Assembly: GCA_013297865.1 (NCBI GenBank)
Contig: JAAFIP010000011.1
Span: 62,001-126,000 of the forward strand
DNA from: Polaromonas sp.
GTDB taxonomy: Bacteria > Pseudomonadota > Gammaproteobacteria > Burkholderiales > Burkholderiaceae_C
Direction: 5' to 3'
Length of the DNA stretch: 64,000 nucleotides
The position numbers were made by a program, and so were the translations under genes. The notes under the pieces are model-generated. The model searched no databases. It was not told where the DNA came from and saw only the letters and a program-made list of their open reading frames with translations. Position 1 is the stretch's first letter; every line of letters starts with the position of its first letter. Of the stretch, positions 43,731-52,460 are shown one piece after another.

Positions 43731-45338
43731 ATGACCACTACTTCTGCGGTTTTGCGTATCGACAACTTGAGCGTCGCCTTGCCTGCTGGAGCAGACCGCG
43801 CCTTGGCGATCGACGATGTTTCGCTGACCATTGCCGCAGGCAAAACCCTGTGCGTGGTGGGCGAATCGGGCTCCGGCAAATCGGTGATGGCCACGGCGGT
43901 GATGGGGCTGCTGGCCAAAGAACTCAAAGTGGCGGGTGGCCAGATCGCCCTCAACGGCGAGGCGCTGCTGCAAGCCAGCAGCACGCGCCTGCGTGATCTG
44001 CGCGGCAAGTCGATGGGCATGGTGTTTCAGGAGCCGATGACGGCGCTCAACCCGGTGATGCGCTGTGGCGACCAGATTGACGAGCTTTTGAGGACCCATA
44101 CCGACTGGGAGCCCAATAAAAGATCGCGGGAGGTGCTATCGATATTGGAGCGCGTCAAGCTGCCCGAGCCAGAGCGTATGGTGCGCAGCTTTCCGCACCA
44201 GCTCAGCGGCGGCCAGCGCCAGCGCATTGTGATTGCCATGGCAGCGATCTTGAAGCCCGCGCTGCTGATCTGCGACGAACCGACCACTGCGCTGGACGTC
44301 ACCACGCAAAAAGAAATCCTGCGCTTGATAGCTGACCTGCAGCGCGAGCAGGGCTGCGCCGTGCTGTTCATCACCCACGACATGGGCGTGGTGGCCGAGA
44401 TTGCCGACCAGGTGCTGGTGATGCACCAGGGCCGTGCGGTGGAGTATGGTGAGGCAACCCAAGTGCTGCGCCACGCCACGGCAGACTACACCAAAATGCT
44501 GCTGGCTGCAGTGCCCAGCATGACCCCGCCGCCCGCCAAACCCGCGCCTACGGGTGAGCCGCGCGTGCGCGCTCACGGCGTCGGCAAAACCTACTCAAGC
44601 CGCGACTGGCTGGGCCGCGCCCGCCACACCCAGGCCCTGCAAGACGCTGCGCTGGAGGTGTGCGCGGGCGAAACGTTGGGCATCGTGGGCGAGTCGGGCA
44701 GCGGCAAGTCCACGCTGGCGCGCTGCATCATCCGCTTGATTGACCCAACCGTGGGCCAGCTGTATTGGGGCGCTGACAAGGTGTGCACACTGCCCGAGAG
44801 CCAGCTGCGCCCGCTGCGCTCGCACATCCAGGTGGTGTTTCAGGACCCGAATCGCTCGCTCAACCCACGGCGAAAGGTGGGTGACAGCATCATGGAGGGT
44901 GCTATTAATTTTGGAGCTACTCCCGCGATTGCTCAGGCGCTTGCAGAGCAGTTGATGCAGCAAGTGCGGTTGCCGGTGGAGAGTTTGCAGCGCTACCCCA
45001 GCCAGTTCAGCGGCGGCCAGCGTCAGCGCCTGGCGATAGCCCGCGCACTGGCCTGCAAGCCGCAGGTGCTGGTGGCTGACGAGGCGGTGAGTGCGCTGGA
45101 CGTGAGCGTGCAGGCGCAGATTTTGAAGCTGCTGCGCGAAGTGCAGGCCGAGCTGGGCCTGGGCTTGCTGTTTATCACACACGACTTGCGCGTAGCCGCG
45201 CAGCTGTGCGACCGTGTGATCGTGATGCACCAAGGGCGCATTGTGGAGCAGGGCACGACCGGTGCCTTGTATGCCAACCCGCAGCAGGACTACACGCGTA
45301 CCTTGTTTGCTGCTGCGCCTAAGGAGATTGGCGCTTAG
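43731..45338 (+). CDS. ABC importer, fused double ATPase (DppD-DppF type)
   Basis: 535 residues with two ATPase domains in one chain, as in GsiA and YejF. Domain 1 has Walker A GESGSGKSVMATAV, signature LSGGQRQRIVIA and Walker B LICDEPTTALD. Domain 2 has GESGSGKSTLARCI, FSGGQRQRLAIA and LVADEAVSALD. Each domain is followed by an oligopeptide-type C-terminal segment (HQGRAVEYGEA and HQGRIVEQGTT). Two family A repeats lie in frame, near residues 126-141 and 390-405, each before the signature motif of its domain. It powers the importer encoded upstream. Confidence 0.93.
   Translation: MTTTSAVLRIDNLSVALPAGADRALAIDDVSLTIAAGKTLCVVGESGSGKSVMATAVMGLLAKELKVAGGQIALNGEALLQASSTRLRDLRGKSMGMVFQEPMTALNPVMRCGDQIDELLRTHTDWEPNKRSREVLSILERVKLPEPERMVRSFPHQLSGGQRQRIVIAMAAILKPALLICDEPTTALDVTTQKEILRLIADLQREQGCAVLFITHDMGVVAEIADQVLVMHQGRAVEYGEATQVLRHATADYTKMLLAAVPSMTPPPAKPAPTGEPRVRAHGVGKTYSSRDWLGRARHTQALQDAALEVCAGETLGIVGESGSGKSTLARCIIRLIDPTVGQLYWGADKVCTLPESQLRPLRSHIQVVFQDPNRSLNPRRKVGDSIMEGAINFGATPAIAQALAEQLMQQVRLPVESLQRYPSQFSGGQRQRLAIARALACKPQVLVADEAVSALDVSVQAQILKLLREVQAELGLGLLFITHDLRVAAQLCDRVIVMHQGRIVEQGTTGALYANPQQDYTRTLFAAAPKEIGA
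44107..44154 (+). repeat. Repeat family A, copy 8 (inside the ABC ATPase, domain 1)
   Basis: CCCAATAAAAGATCGCGGGA, then GGTGCTATCGATATTGGAGC. It is read in a different frame from the other coding copies (NKRSREVLSILER) and has diverged more. Confidence 0.75.
44899..44945 (-). repeat. Repeat family A, copy 9 (inside the ABC ATPase, domain 2)
   Basis: Minus-orientation copy GCTATTAATTTTGGAGCTAC, then TCCCGCGATTGCTCAGGCGC. Read as GAINFGATPAIAQALAE, the same antisense frame as the amidase copy. Confidence 0.8.
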
Positions 45339-45400
45339 GTAGGGGAGCGGCTTTGATCTGCGCTTTCGTTTCCGTCTTTGTTCCGTTCTGTGCTCGCCGT

Positions 45401-45484
45401 GGCACTTGGTGTGCACAGCTCCGCGGCTGTCCTCCGCCCTTCGGGCTCCCCCTTGATGCCGCTGCGCTGTGCACACCAAGCGCC
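45401..45484 (-). repeat. Repeat family B, copy 3
   Basis: 84 bp; outer arms GGCACTTGGTGTGCACAG and CTGTGCACACCAAGCGCC pair with one wobble. The inner hairpin is replaced by a different one, GCCC-TTC-GGGC. Lies in the gene-free stretch 45339-45862. Confidence 0.9.
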
Positions 45485-45606
45485 AGGGCTGCGTAGGGGA
45501 AGTGTTAGGGCGGAACCGTGGACCGCAAGGCACTTCGCGAGAACAGGATGGTGGTCGAGGTAAGGCAGTGGATCATCTACCTTGGTCGCTATAGCTGGTC
45601 GGCGGT

Positions 45607-45681
45607 GTGCTCAGCGCAGCGGCATCAAGGAGGAGCAGGCGGCCCTAGGCCGCCGCGGGGGACAGCCGCGGAGCTGAGTAC
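45607..45681 (+). repeat. Repeat family B, copy 4
   Basis: 75 bp; outer arms GTGCTCAGC and GCTGAGTAC pair with one G-U wobble. The interior is nearly identical to copy 1. CCCGTACAAAACG follows at 45696. With copy 3 it forms the second inverted pair. The rest of 45339-45862 shows no gene. Confidence 0.9.
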
Positions 45682-45862
45682 GCCGTCGGCCGACTCCCGT
45701 ACAAAACGTCGCGCGTGCCAGTTGAAATCATTGAGAGCAAGTTAATCCAGAACCAAGCAAACCAAGGGCAAACCCCGCCGCACTAAACCCACCCACAGGT
45801 AAACTACAAACTCGAACCAAACACTCCAGACTACAACAGTTCCTTCAAAAAAGAATGAGAGC

Positions 45863-47443
45863 TTGACATTGAACATCCTCATCGCTGGCTACCAGCACGA
45901 AACCAACACCTTTGCGCCTACGCTGGCCGGCTGGGACGCTTTTACCGCAGGCCATACCTTCCCCGCTTACCGGCGCGGCCCGGGCATGGCCGCTTCGTTT
46001 GCGGGGGTGAATATTCCTGTGGGCGGTTTCATTGCCGCTGCGCAAGAGCAGGGCTGGCATTTGGTGGAGTCGGTCTGGGCCGGAGCCACGCCGTCCAGCT
46101 ATGTGACAGCAGACGCGTTTGACCGCATTGCCAGCGAGATTGTGCAGGATGTACAACAGGCCATGACGAGCGGCCTAGATGCGATCTACCTGGACCTGCA
46201 CGGCGCGGCGGTGGCGCAGAATGCCGACGACAGCGAAGGCGAGCTGCTGGCGCGCATTCGGGCTGTCACAGGCGATGCGCTGCCTATCGTCTGCAGCCTG
46301 GACCTGCATGCCAACGTGACCGAGCGCATGCTTGCGCTCAGCGACGCACTGGTCAGCTACCGTACCTACCCGCATGTGGACATGGCCGACACGGGCCGCC
46401 TTGCCGCCCAGCTGCTGGCGCGGCGCGTGCAGCGCGGTGCGCGTGAGACATTGCATTTCCAGCGCTTTCCCTATCTGATCCCGCTGAACTCGCAAAGCAC
46501 CTGGATGCAGCCTGCCGGGCGCATTTACGATGAGCTCACCACGCTGGACGCGCAGCATGGCACGGTGCTGAGCTTTTGCATGGGCTTTCCGGCGGCCGAC
46601 TTTGCAGAGTGCGCGCCGATGGTCTGGGGCTATGGCGACGCGGCGCAGCCCGCGGTTAACGCGCTCTATGCCAGCGCCGTGCCCGCTGCGCAGTGGGACC
46701 CGGGCGTGAAGGCGCTGCGCGAGGCCGTGGCCACGGCGATGGAGCGCGCCAGCCACAGCAGCCAGCCCATCGTCATTGCCGACACGCAGGACAACCCTGG
46801 CGCGGGCGGCGACAGCAACACCACTGGCGTGCTGCACGAGCTGCTGCGCCAGGGCGCTGGCCAGCGCTTTCCCGGCAAAGTGGTCGTGGGCATGGTGTTT
46901 GACCCCCACGCCGCCCAGCAGGCCCATGCGGTGATGCCTGTTTCTATAACAAATCAGGCTGCAGCCCAACAAAATATCGCGGGGGCAGCTATTAAAACCA
47001 TAGTGACCTCGGTGGGTAAAGCCGTGCCTACTTTCACTGGCCAGCCCAGTGATCCGCCCGTGCAGGGGGAGTGGACGGTGGAATGCACCAGTGACGGCAG
47101 CTGCGTCTACACCGGCCCCATGATGACCGGCGTGACCGCCCGCATGGGCCCCAGCGCCGCGCTGCGCATCGACGGCATCCGCGTGGCCGTGGTCAGCGGC
47201 AAAGCCCAGTTGCTGGACCGCCAGCTACTGCGTATGGTGGGCATCGTGCCCGAGGACATGAAAATCATCGTCGTCAAAAGCTCTAACCATTTTCGCGCCG
47301 ACTTCACGCCCTTGGTGGCTGACCCGGCGCAGGACATTATTGTGGTCAAAGCTGCGGGGCCGATGGCTGCTGACCCGGCAGATTTGCCATGGAAAAAACT
47401 GGTGGTGTTGGCTGGGTTGCCTGTTGACTTGCCTCTCAAGTGA
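45863..47443 (+). CDS. M81-family metallopeptidase (MlrC-like)
   Basis: 526 residues from a TTG; no ATG fits, and the N-terminus LNILIAGYQHETNTFAPT is the family's usual start. The zinc and active-site segments are YLDLHGAAVAQNADD, CSLDLHANVTERM and DTQDNPGAGGDSNTTGVLHELL. MlrC degrades linearised microcystin; most family members, as here, have unknown peptide-like substrates. A family A repeat adds about 21 residues near 361-380 (AAAQQNIAGAAIKT) in frame. It follows the importer operon and precedes an amidase, consistent with breakdown of imported amides or peptides. Confidence 0.9.
   Translation: MTLNILIAGYQHETNTFAPTLAGWDAFTAGHTFPAYRRGPGMAASFAGVNIPVGGFIAAAQEQGWHLVESVWAGATPSSYVTADAFDRIASEIVQDVQQAMTSGLDAIYLDLHGAAVAQNADDSEGELLARIRAVTGDALPIVCSLDLHANVTERMLALSDALVSYRTYPHVDMADTGRLAAQLLARRVQRGARETLHFQRFPYLIPLNSQSTWMQPAGRIYDELTTLDAQHGTVLSFCMGFPAADFAECAPMVWGYGDAAQPAVNALYASAVPAAQWDPGVKALREAVATAMERASHSSQPIVIADTQDNPGAGGDSNTTGVLHELLRQGAGQRFPGKVVVGMVFDPHAAQQAHAVMPVSITNQAAAQQNIAGAAIKTIVTSVGKAVPTFTGQPSDPPVQGEWTVECTSDGSCVYTGPMMTGVTARMGPSAALRIDGIRVAVVSGKAQLLDRQLLRMVGIVPEDMKIIVVKSSNHFRADFTPLVADPAQDIIVVKAAGPMAADPADLPWKKLVVLAGLPVDLPLK
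46942..47003 (+). repeat. Repeat family A, copy 10 (inside the M81 peptidase gene)
   Basis: Same-sense copy: AGCCCAACAAAATATCGCGG then GGGCAGCTATTAAAACCATA. In frame as NIAGAAIKTI. Confidence 0.93.
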
Positions 47444-47475
47444 GTCGATAGGAGAGGGCGAAAGCGGACTTGGCC

Positions 47476-47656
47476 GGACGCGAAGGACGCGAAAGTTACG
47501 CGAAGGACGCAAAAGAAAACCAAGAAAGAAAACCAAAAAGAAAATTAAAAAGAAGAATTCAAAAAACCAAATAGAAAATAAAAAAGATATAAAAACAAAA
47601 CTTGGAATTCATGTATTTTTGGTTTTATTTTTATCTTTTTCGCGTCCTTCGCGTCC
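47476..47656. repeat. Perfect 19-bp inverted repeat around an A/T-rich core
   Basis: GGACGCGAAGGACGCGAAA (47476-47494) and its exact reverse complement (47638-47656) enclose about 140 bases of A-rich then T-rich sequence. A third partial unit CGCGAAGGACGC is at 47499. No gene in this gap (47444-47744). It could be a MITE-like insertion or a large hairpin. Confidence 0.8.
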
Positions 47657-47727
47657 GGTACCCGCATTCGGACCGGTGCCCGTGTTCAGCCCAGTACCCG
47701 TATTCAATCGATACCCGTGTTCAATTT
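47656..47727 (+). repeat. Four tandem 18-bp units before an amidase gene
   Basis: Units at 47656, 47674, 47692 and 47710 share the pattern GTACCCGTATTCA with G/A and C/T changes. They end 18 bases before the amidase start codon and just before its CAGGAG ribosome-binding site. Function unknown. Confidence 0.75.
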
Positions 47728-47744
47728 TCAGGAGTCATAAAACC

Positions 47745-49163
47745 ATGGCAACGAACCTAGCCGACTGCACTGCCACCGAGCTGCTGTCTTTGTACCAATC
47801 CGGCCAAGCTTCCCCGGTCGAGGCGCATGCTGCTGTGATGCAGCGGATTGAGCAGTTGAACCCTGTTTTGAAAGCCTATTGCCATTTAGCCCATGAGGAA
47901 TCAAAGCGCTCAGCTATTCAAAGTGAAGCGGCTTGGGTAGCGCACCGCCAGAGCGGCAGCGCGGTGCGGGCGCTGGAAGGGGTGCCTACTTCGATCAAGG
48001 ATTTGATTCTGACGCGGGGCATGCCCACCCTGCGTGGCAGCCATACGGTGGACGAAAACCAGGCTTGGGATGTGGACGCTCCCGCCACTGCGCGCCTGCG
48101 CGATGCGGGCTGCGTGATTCTGGGCAAGACCAGCACCCCCGAGTTTGGCTGCAAGGGCGAGACCAACTCTCCGCGCACCGGCATCACCCGCAACCCGTGG
48201 GACACGACTAAAACGCCTGGCGGCTCCAGCGGCGGCACGGCTGCAGCTGTGGCTGCGGGCATGGGGCCGCTGTCGGTGGGCACCGACGGGGCGGGCAGCG
48301 TGCGCATTCCGGCGGCGTTTTGCGGCAACTTTGGCCTCAAGCCCAGCTTTGGCCGTGTGCCCGCCTATCCACTGTCGCCCTTTGGCAGCGTAGCCCATCT
48401 GGGGCCGCACACCATGAGCGTGGAGGACGCCGCCCGCATGATGAACGTGATGGCCCAGCCCGACGCCCGCGACTGGACCTCGCTGCCCTATGACGGTGTG
48501 AACTATCTGCAAGACCTGGACAAAGGCGTTAAAGGCCTGCGCATCGCGTATTCGCCCACCCTGGGCTTTGCCACCAACATCCACCCCGAGATCGTCGCCG
48601 CCGTACAGCAGGCGGCCCGGCAGTTGGAGGCGCTGGGAGCCATCGTTGAGCAGGTAGACCCCGGCTTTGAAGACCCGCTGGAAATCACCACCGGGCTGTG
48701 GTTCGTAGGCGCCTGGACGGTGTGGAACACCTTAAGCCACGCCCAGCAGGCCGTGACCGACCCTGACTTTCAGGCCGAGGCCGAGCTGGGCGGCAAGCTT
48801 AGTGCCCTGGATGTCCAGCGCCTGCACCTGCAGCGCGGCGCTTTGGGCAGCCATATGCGCCAGTTCATGCAGCGCTATGACCTGCTGCTCACGCCGGCAG
48901 TGTCCATCCCCGCCTTTGAGGCCCGGCCCGCAGGCCATTCGCCAATGGACGCGCAGGCCATGCTGAGCTGGACACCGTTCAGCTACCCGTTCAACCTCAC
49001 CCAGCAGCCCGCCTGCTCCATCCCCTGCGGCCTCACGCAAGCGGGCCTGCCCATAGGCCTGCAGCTGGTCGGCCCCATGTTTGGCGACGCCCTGGTGCTG
49101 CGCGCCGCCCGCGCCTACGAGACGGTCAACCCCATCCCCCGGCCCGCGTTGAACAGGGCATGA
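47745..49163 (+). CDS. Amidase (amidase-signature family)
   Basis: 472 residues from the ATG at 47745, which has AGGAG upstream. Catalytic Ser-cisSer-Lys in SIKDLILTRG (Lys) and GGSSGGTAAA; DGAGSVRIPA and FGLKPSFG are family segments, and the C-terminal SIPCGLTQAGLPIGLQLVG is complete. It hydrolyses an amide of unknown identity. Being downstream of an M81 peptidase and an importer suggests peptide-like amides. Its last codon overlaps the next gene by four bases. No repeat is inserted here, unlike in the amidase at 38.3 kb. Confidence 0.93.
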   Translation: MATNLADCTATELLSLYQSGQASPVEAHAAVMQRIEQLNPVLKAYCHLAHEESKRSAIQSEAAWVAHRQSGSAVRALEGVPTSIKDLILTRGMPTLRGSHTVDENQAWDVDAPATARLRDAGCVILGKTSTPEFGCKGETNSPRTGITRNPWDTTKTPGGSSGGTAAAVAAGMGPLSVGTDGAGSVRIPAAFCGNFGLKPSFGRVPAYPLSPFGSVAHLGPHTMSVEDAARMMNVMAQPDARDWTSLPYDGVNYLQDLDKGVKGLRIAYSPTLGFATNIHPEIVAAVQQAARQLEALGAIVEQVDPGFEDPLEITTGLWFVGAWTVWNTLSHAQQAVTDPDFQAEAELGGKLSALDVQRLHLQRGALGSHMRQFMQRYDLLLTPAVSIPAFEARPAGHSPMDAQAMLSWTPFSYPFNLTQQPACSIPCGLTQAGLPIGLQLVGPMFGDALVLRAARAYETVNPIPRPALNRA

Positions 49164-49609
49164 AAGCCCTTACCCCACTGCTGCTGGTGAGCCTGCGCAC
49201 CCTGCAGTGGCTGTGGGCGCTGCCGCTCACGCTGTGTGGCCTGCCGCTCTGGCTGGCAGCGGCGCTGCAGCAGCGGTTTTATGCATCAAAAAGGCCGCTA
49301 GCCCAATGGAATATCGCGGGAGCAGCTCCTGTATTCATAGCGCATAGCCCCTTGATCGCCTGGCTGCTGGAGCACCACCCCTTCGGCCCCATGGATGCCA
49401 TGGCCATTGGCTGCTGCGTGCTAGCGCGCAACCAGGCCAGTTTGCAGCGCACCCTGGCCCACGAGCAGGTGCATGTGCACCAAGCCTTGCAATGGGGGCC
49501 CCTGTTTCCGCTGGCCTATGCGGCCTGCAGCGCATGGGCTTGGTCACATGGTGGCTGTGCCTATGCCGATAACTATTTTGAACGGCAGGCGCGCCGGGCT
49601 GACATCTAG
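49160..49609 (+). CDS. Small membrane protein with a zincin motif (HExxH)
   Basis: 149 residues. A hydrophobic N-terminal segment (TPLLLVSLRTLQWLWALPL) lies near 5-30. HEQVH at 101-105 is a consensus zinc-protease motif, followed by HQALQWG and a possible third ligand Glu in YFERQA near 143. A family A repeat gives QWNIAGAAPVFIA near 47-59, in frame. The start overlaps the upstream amidase (ATGA). No family I can name; a small integral-membrane protease is the best reading. Confidence 0.65.
   Translation: MKALTPLLLVSLRTLQWLWALPLTLCGLPLWLAAALQQRFYASKRPLAQWNIAGAAPVFIAHSPLIAWLLEHHPFGPMDAMAIGCCVLARNQASLQRTLAHEQVHVHQALQWGPLFPLAYAACSAWAWSHGGCAYADNYFERQARRADI
49278..49342 (+). repeat. Repeat family A, copy 11 (inside the small zincin gene)
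   Basis: AGCCCAATGGAATATCGCGG then GAGCAGCTCCTGTATTCATA. Same-sense and in the same frame as the M81 copy (NIAGAA). Confidence 0.92.
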
Positions 49610-49818
49610 ATAATGTCGCCCAGGCGTCAGTGGTGATGACGCAACTTGACTGCGAAATGTTGCGCATTCTCCACGCGCCAAACCGTTAACTTTGTCTGCT
49701 ATTCAACATTCGACGCAGTAATTCAGTGTGCCAGGCTTTAAGCAGCCTGACGAGGCGCTATGCTCTCGCTTTGCCTGCCTGGACCTGGCTGTGAGTTGTT
49801 GGATGATGGAGTAAAAGT

Positions 49819-50913
49819 ATGCGGTGGTTATCGAGAATGCAAGCCTGGAACGCAACCCAGCCAGCGCCAGAATATATGCAGCCTGAATCGTCCAGCCTGG
49901 CGCGGCTGGTGCCACGCAAGTTTGACAGCCTGGAGGTGTGGCTGCTGCTGTTTTGCGGTGGCTACGGCTTGGTGGTGTGTATCACCGCGCTGGGCGGCGC
50001 GCGCGATGCCGCGCTGGCATGCGTGGCCTTGCTGTGCATGGCGGTGTGGCGGCGTTTCAACCCTGCGCGCACGCAGACCCAGTGGGCGGTGGGCGCGGCG
50101 GTGGTGCTGCTGATCGTGGCCTGGATCTATGCCGCCCCACGCAGTGGTGGCAGCACCGGGCCTTTCCTGTTTTTACTGCTGGTTCTGTCGATCAGCTATC
50201 CGCTGCTGATGGACGCCCCGGCAGTGGGTCTGTTTACACTGGCCTTGCTTGGGCTGTACTACGGCACAGGCTGGCACCGCAGCAGCAGCATGCCGCTGGA
50301 GATTTTCTATCTGCGCGGCTTGCTGATCACCGGCTTGGCCCTGCTGTCCTGGCGTTTTGGTGCAGTGCTGCGCCAGGCCGAGCTGTCGATAGACTCGTTG
50401 CGCCGTGACAGCGCCAGCTTGGCCTATAACGAGCACGGATTGGCGCGCTATGGCGCGCGCTATCTGCACAACTGCGCTATGCAGATGCAGCCTTGCACCT
50501 TGGTGCTGATGCCCCTGCCGCATGATTGGTATGCTGCTTTGGACCCTGCTTCGCGCGGCAGCGAGCACTCCGCCGTGCGCAGCCTCAAAATGCAAAACCG
50601 CGCTCTGCGCGACATGGCGCTGCACCTGACGCTGGCTTTGCCACCCGATGCCGTGGTCTCGCGCAACCCGCAGGGCGACTGGGTGGCCTTGGTGCCGTGG
50701 CTGGAGCCGCATACTGTGCTCAACCGGCTGGAGCTGGCTTTTGGCCGGCCCATGCAGCTGCCTTTTGGCCCCAAGGAAGACGAGATGTTTGCGGTGATCA
50801 CCCCTTGCGCTGTGGCCAGCCGGGGCGAGAGCGACACGGTGGAAAGCCTGCTGGCCCGCGCTCAGGACATCTGGCTGCGCGGTGTGCGCACCGGCGCCGT
50901 GGACCACCAGTAA
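49819..50913 (+). CDS. Membrane protein with a degenerate GGDEF-like domain
   Basis: 364 residues. Five or six membrane helices occupy about 40-190. A short coiled linker (RQAELSIDSLRRDSASLA) leads to a region (NEHGLARYGARYLHN onwards) that resembles the start of GGDEF domains (DxLTGLxNR). No GGDEF or RxxD motif is visible, so diguanylate cyclase activity is unlikely. It may be a sensor or a c-di-GMP-independent relic. A strong terminator hairpin follows at 50932. The gap 49610-49818 shows no gene. Confidence 0.55.
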   Translation: MRWLSRMQAWNATQPAPEYMQPESSSLARLVPRKFDSLEVWLLLFCGGYGLVVCITALGGARDAALACVALLCMAVWRRFNPARTQTQWAVGAAVVLLIVAWIYAAPRSGGSTGPFLFLLLVLSISYPLLMDAPAVGLFTLALLGLYYGTGWHRSSSMPLEIFYLRGLLITGLALLSWRFGAVLRQAELSIDSLRRDSASLAYNEHGLARYGARYLHNCAMQMQPCTLVLMPLPHDWYAALDPASRGSEHSAVRSLKMQNRALRDMALHLTLALPPDAVVSRNPQGDWVALVPWLEPHTVLNRLELAFGRPMQLPFGPKEDEMFAVITPCAVASRGESDTVESLLARAQDIWLRGVRTGAVDHQ

Positions 50914-50931
50914 CTCGACGCCCTTCAAAGC

Positions 50932-50965
50932 AAAAGGCCCAGCGGCGTGAGCTGCTGGGCCTTTT
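50932..50965. terminator. Bidirectional intrinsic terminator
   Basis: A perfect 12-bp stem, AAAAGGCCCAGC with GCTGGGCCTTTT, and a 10-base loop. A/T-runs on both sides fit termination of both the membrane protein gene and the convergent LysM gene. Confidence 0.9.
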
Positions 50966-50985
50966 GTATCACGGGGTAGGGGAGT

Positions 50986-51492
50986 TTAGCTTTCTGCGGG
51001 AATGCGCAGCTTTTGGCCAGGGTAGATTTTGTCGGGGTGGCTGAGCATGGGCTTGTTGGCCTCGAAAATCGCCATGTATTTGTTGGCATTGCCGTAATAT
51101 TCCTTGGCAATGGCGCTCAGCGTATCGCCGCGCACCACGTCGTGGTACTGGCTCTCATCGCTGCCATCAGCGGCGCTCATGAGGTTTTCTACTTCGGACA
51201 CACCGTCCACATTGCCGCAGCACAGGGTGATTTTCTCCACGGCTTCCATGGTGGGCGCTTCGCCTTGCACAGTGACCTTGCCGCTGGCGCCGTCAAACTC
51301 GACAAACAGGCCATTGGCGCCCAGGTTCTGGCTCTCGATATAGGTTTTGATACCCTGGGCCGCTGCTGCGTTGAGCTCGGCCAATGTGGGCGCTGCGGCC
51401 GGATCGGCGGCTGCGGCTTGTGCGGCCTGCTCCACCTGTTTTTTGCCAAACAGCTTTTCGCCTGCTTCCTTGATAAAACTAAACATGCCCAT
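50986..51492 (-). CDS. BON-LysM protein (Kbp/YgaU-like)
   Basis: 168 residues from the ATG at 51492 (AGGAG upstream). An N-terminal [14 protein letters not shown], then a BON domain (about 45-110; [18 protein letters not shown]) and a C-terminal LysM domain ([19 protein letters not shown] and [11 protein letters not shown]). E. coli Kbp, a cytoplasmic K+ sensor, has the same order and size. Convergent with the upstream gene across the terminator. Confidence 0.88.
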   Translation of the reverse strand: MGMFSFIKEAGEKLFGKKQVEQAAQAAAADPAAAPTLAELNAAAAQGIKTYIESQNLGANGLFVEFDGASGKVTVQGEAPTMEAVEKITLCCGNVDGVSEVENLMSAADGSDESQYHDVVRGDTLSAIAKEYYGNANKYMAIFEANKPMLSHPDKIYPGQKLRIPAES

Positions 51493-51634
51493 GGGTTGCT
51501 CCTGGTTGGTTGAAAAATGCATTATTACTGCGGATGTCGCAGACTGTGCACCCTCAAGTATGCGCGTTTTGTCACCACGCGTGTCAGGATTTGTTTTGCG
51601 ACGGATTAATGGACACTGCGGTCATAATACCGCC

Positions 51635-52432
51635 ATGACTTTTTTGGCACTCGACGTCGGCAATACGCGACTCAAATGGGCTTTGTACGATGCGGCGCGT
51701 CCGCGGGCCACGCTGCTGGCCCAGGGCGCTGAGTTTCTGGAAAACATTGACAAGCTGGCCGACGGCGACTGGAGAGCTGTGGCGCAGCCCGACACCATGC
51801 TCGGCTGCATTGTGGCGGGTGATGCCATCAAGCGGCGCGTGGAGTCGCAACTGGAAGAGCGCTGGGACACGGACGACTATTTCCGCCCGCGCTGGGTGGT
51901 GGCCAGTGGCCAGGAGGCGGGCCTGACCAATGGCTACGACCATCCGGCCCGCCTGGGCGCAGACCGCTGGGTGGCCATGATCGGTGCCTGGCAGTGGATG
52001 CGTTCGCGCCTGGCCGCTGGCGCGCCGAACCAGCCTTTGGTGGTGGTGATGGTGGGCACAGCGGTGACGGTGGAGGCGGTAGACACCAGCGGCCGGTTTT
52101 TGGGTGGGCTGATCCTGCCGGGCCACGGCATCATGCTGCGCGCGCTAGAGTCCGGCACAGCGGGCCTGCATGTGCCCACAGGCGAGGTAACCGAGTTTCC
52201 CACCAACACCAGCGACGCGCTCACCAGCGGCGGTACCTATGCCATTGCTGGTGCCGTGCGGCGCATGCACCACCACCTGCACCAGCGCACCGGCGTGTTG
52301 CCGCTGGTGGTGATGACGGGCGGCGCAGGCTGGAAAATGCTGCCCTCCATGGGCATGGAGGTGGAGCTGATCGACAGCCTGATTTTCGACGGCCTGCTGG
52401 AGATGGCCTATCTGCGCGCACAGCAGGGCTAA
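51635..52432 (+). CDS. coaX: Type III pantothenate kinase
   Basis: 265 residues. The ASKHA-fold phosphate motif [11 protein letters not shown] is at 6-16, and [10 protein letters not shown] near 107 carries the catalytic Asp region; [10 protein letters not shown] and GGLILPG complete the site. It phosphorylates pantothenate, the first step of coenzyme A synthesis, without feedback by CoA, and needs a monovalent cation. In relatives birA often precedes it; here a BON-LysM gene is upstream in the opposite direction. Confidence 0.95.
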   Translation: MTFLALDVGNTRLKWALYDAARPRATLLAQGAEFLENIDKLADGDWRAVAQPDTMLGCIVAGDAIKRRVESQLEERWDTDDYFRPRWVVASGQEAGLTNGYDHPARLGADRWVAMIGAWQWMRSRLAAGAPNQPLVVVMVGTAVTVEAVDTSGRFLGGLILPGHGIMLRALESGTAGLHVPTGEVTEFPTNTSDALTSGGTYAIAGAVRRMHHHLHQRTGVLPLVVMTGGAGWKMLPSMGMEVELIDSLIFDGLLEMAYLRAQQG

Positions 52433-52460
52433 GCTGCGCCAGGCCATGCCCATACCAAGC

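Noticed and set aside
47340-47744. N-terminal extension of the amidase frame
   Set aside because: Crosses the end of the M81 gene, the A-rich core and tandem units; the ATG at 47745 has AGGAG and matches the family start.
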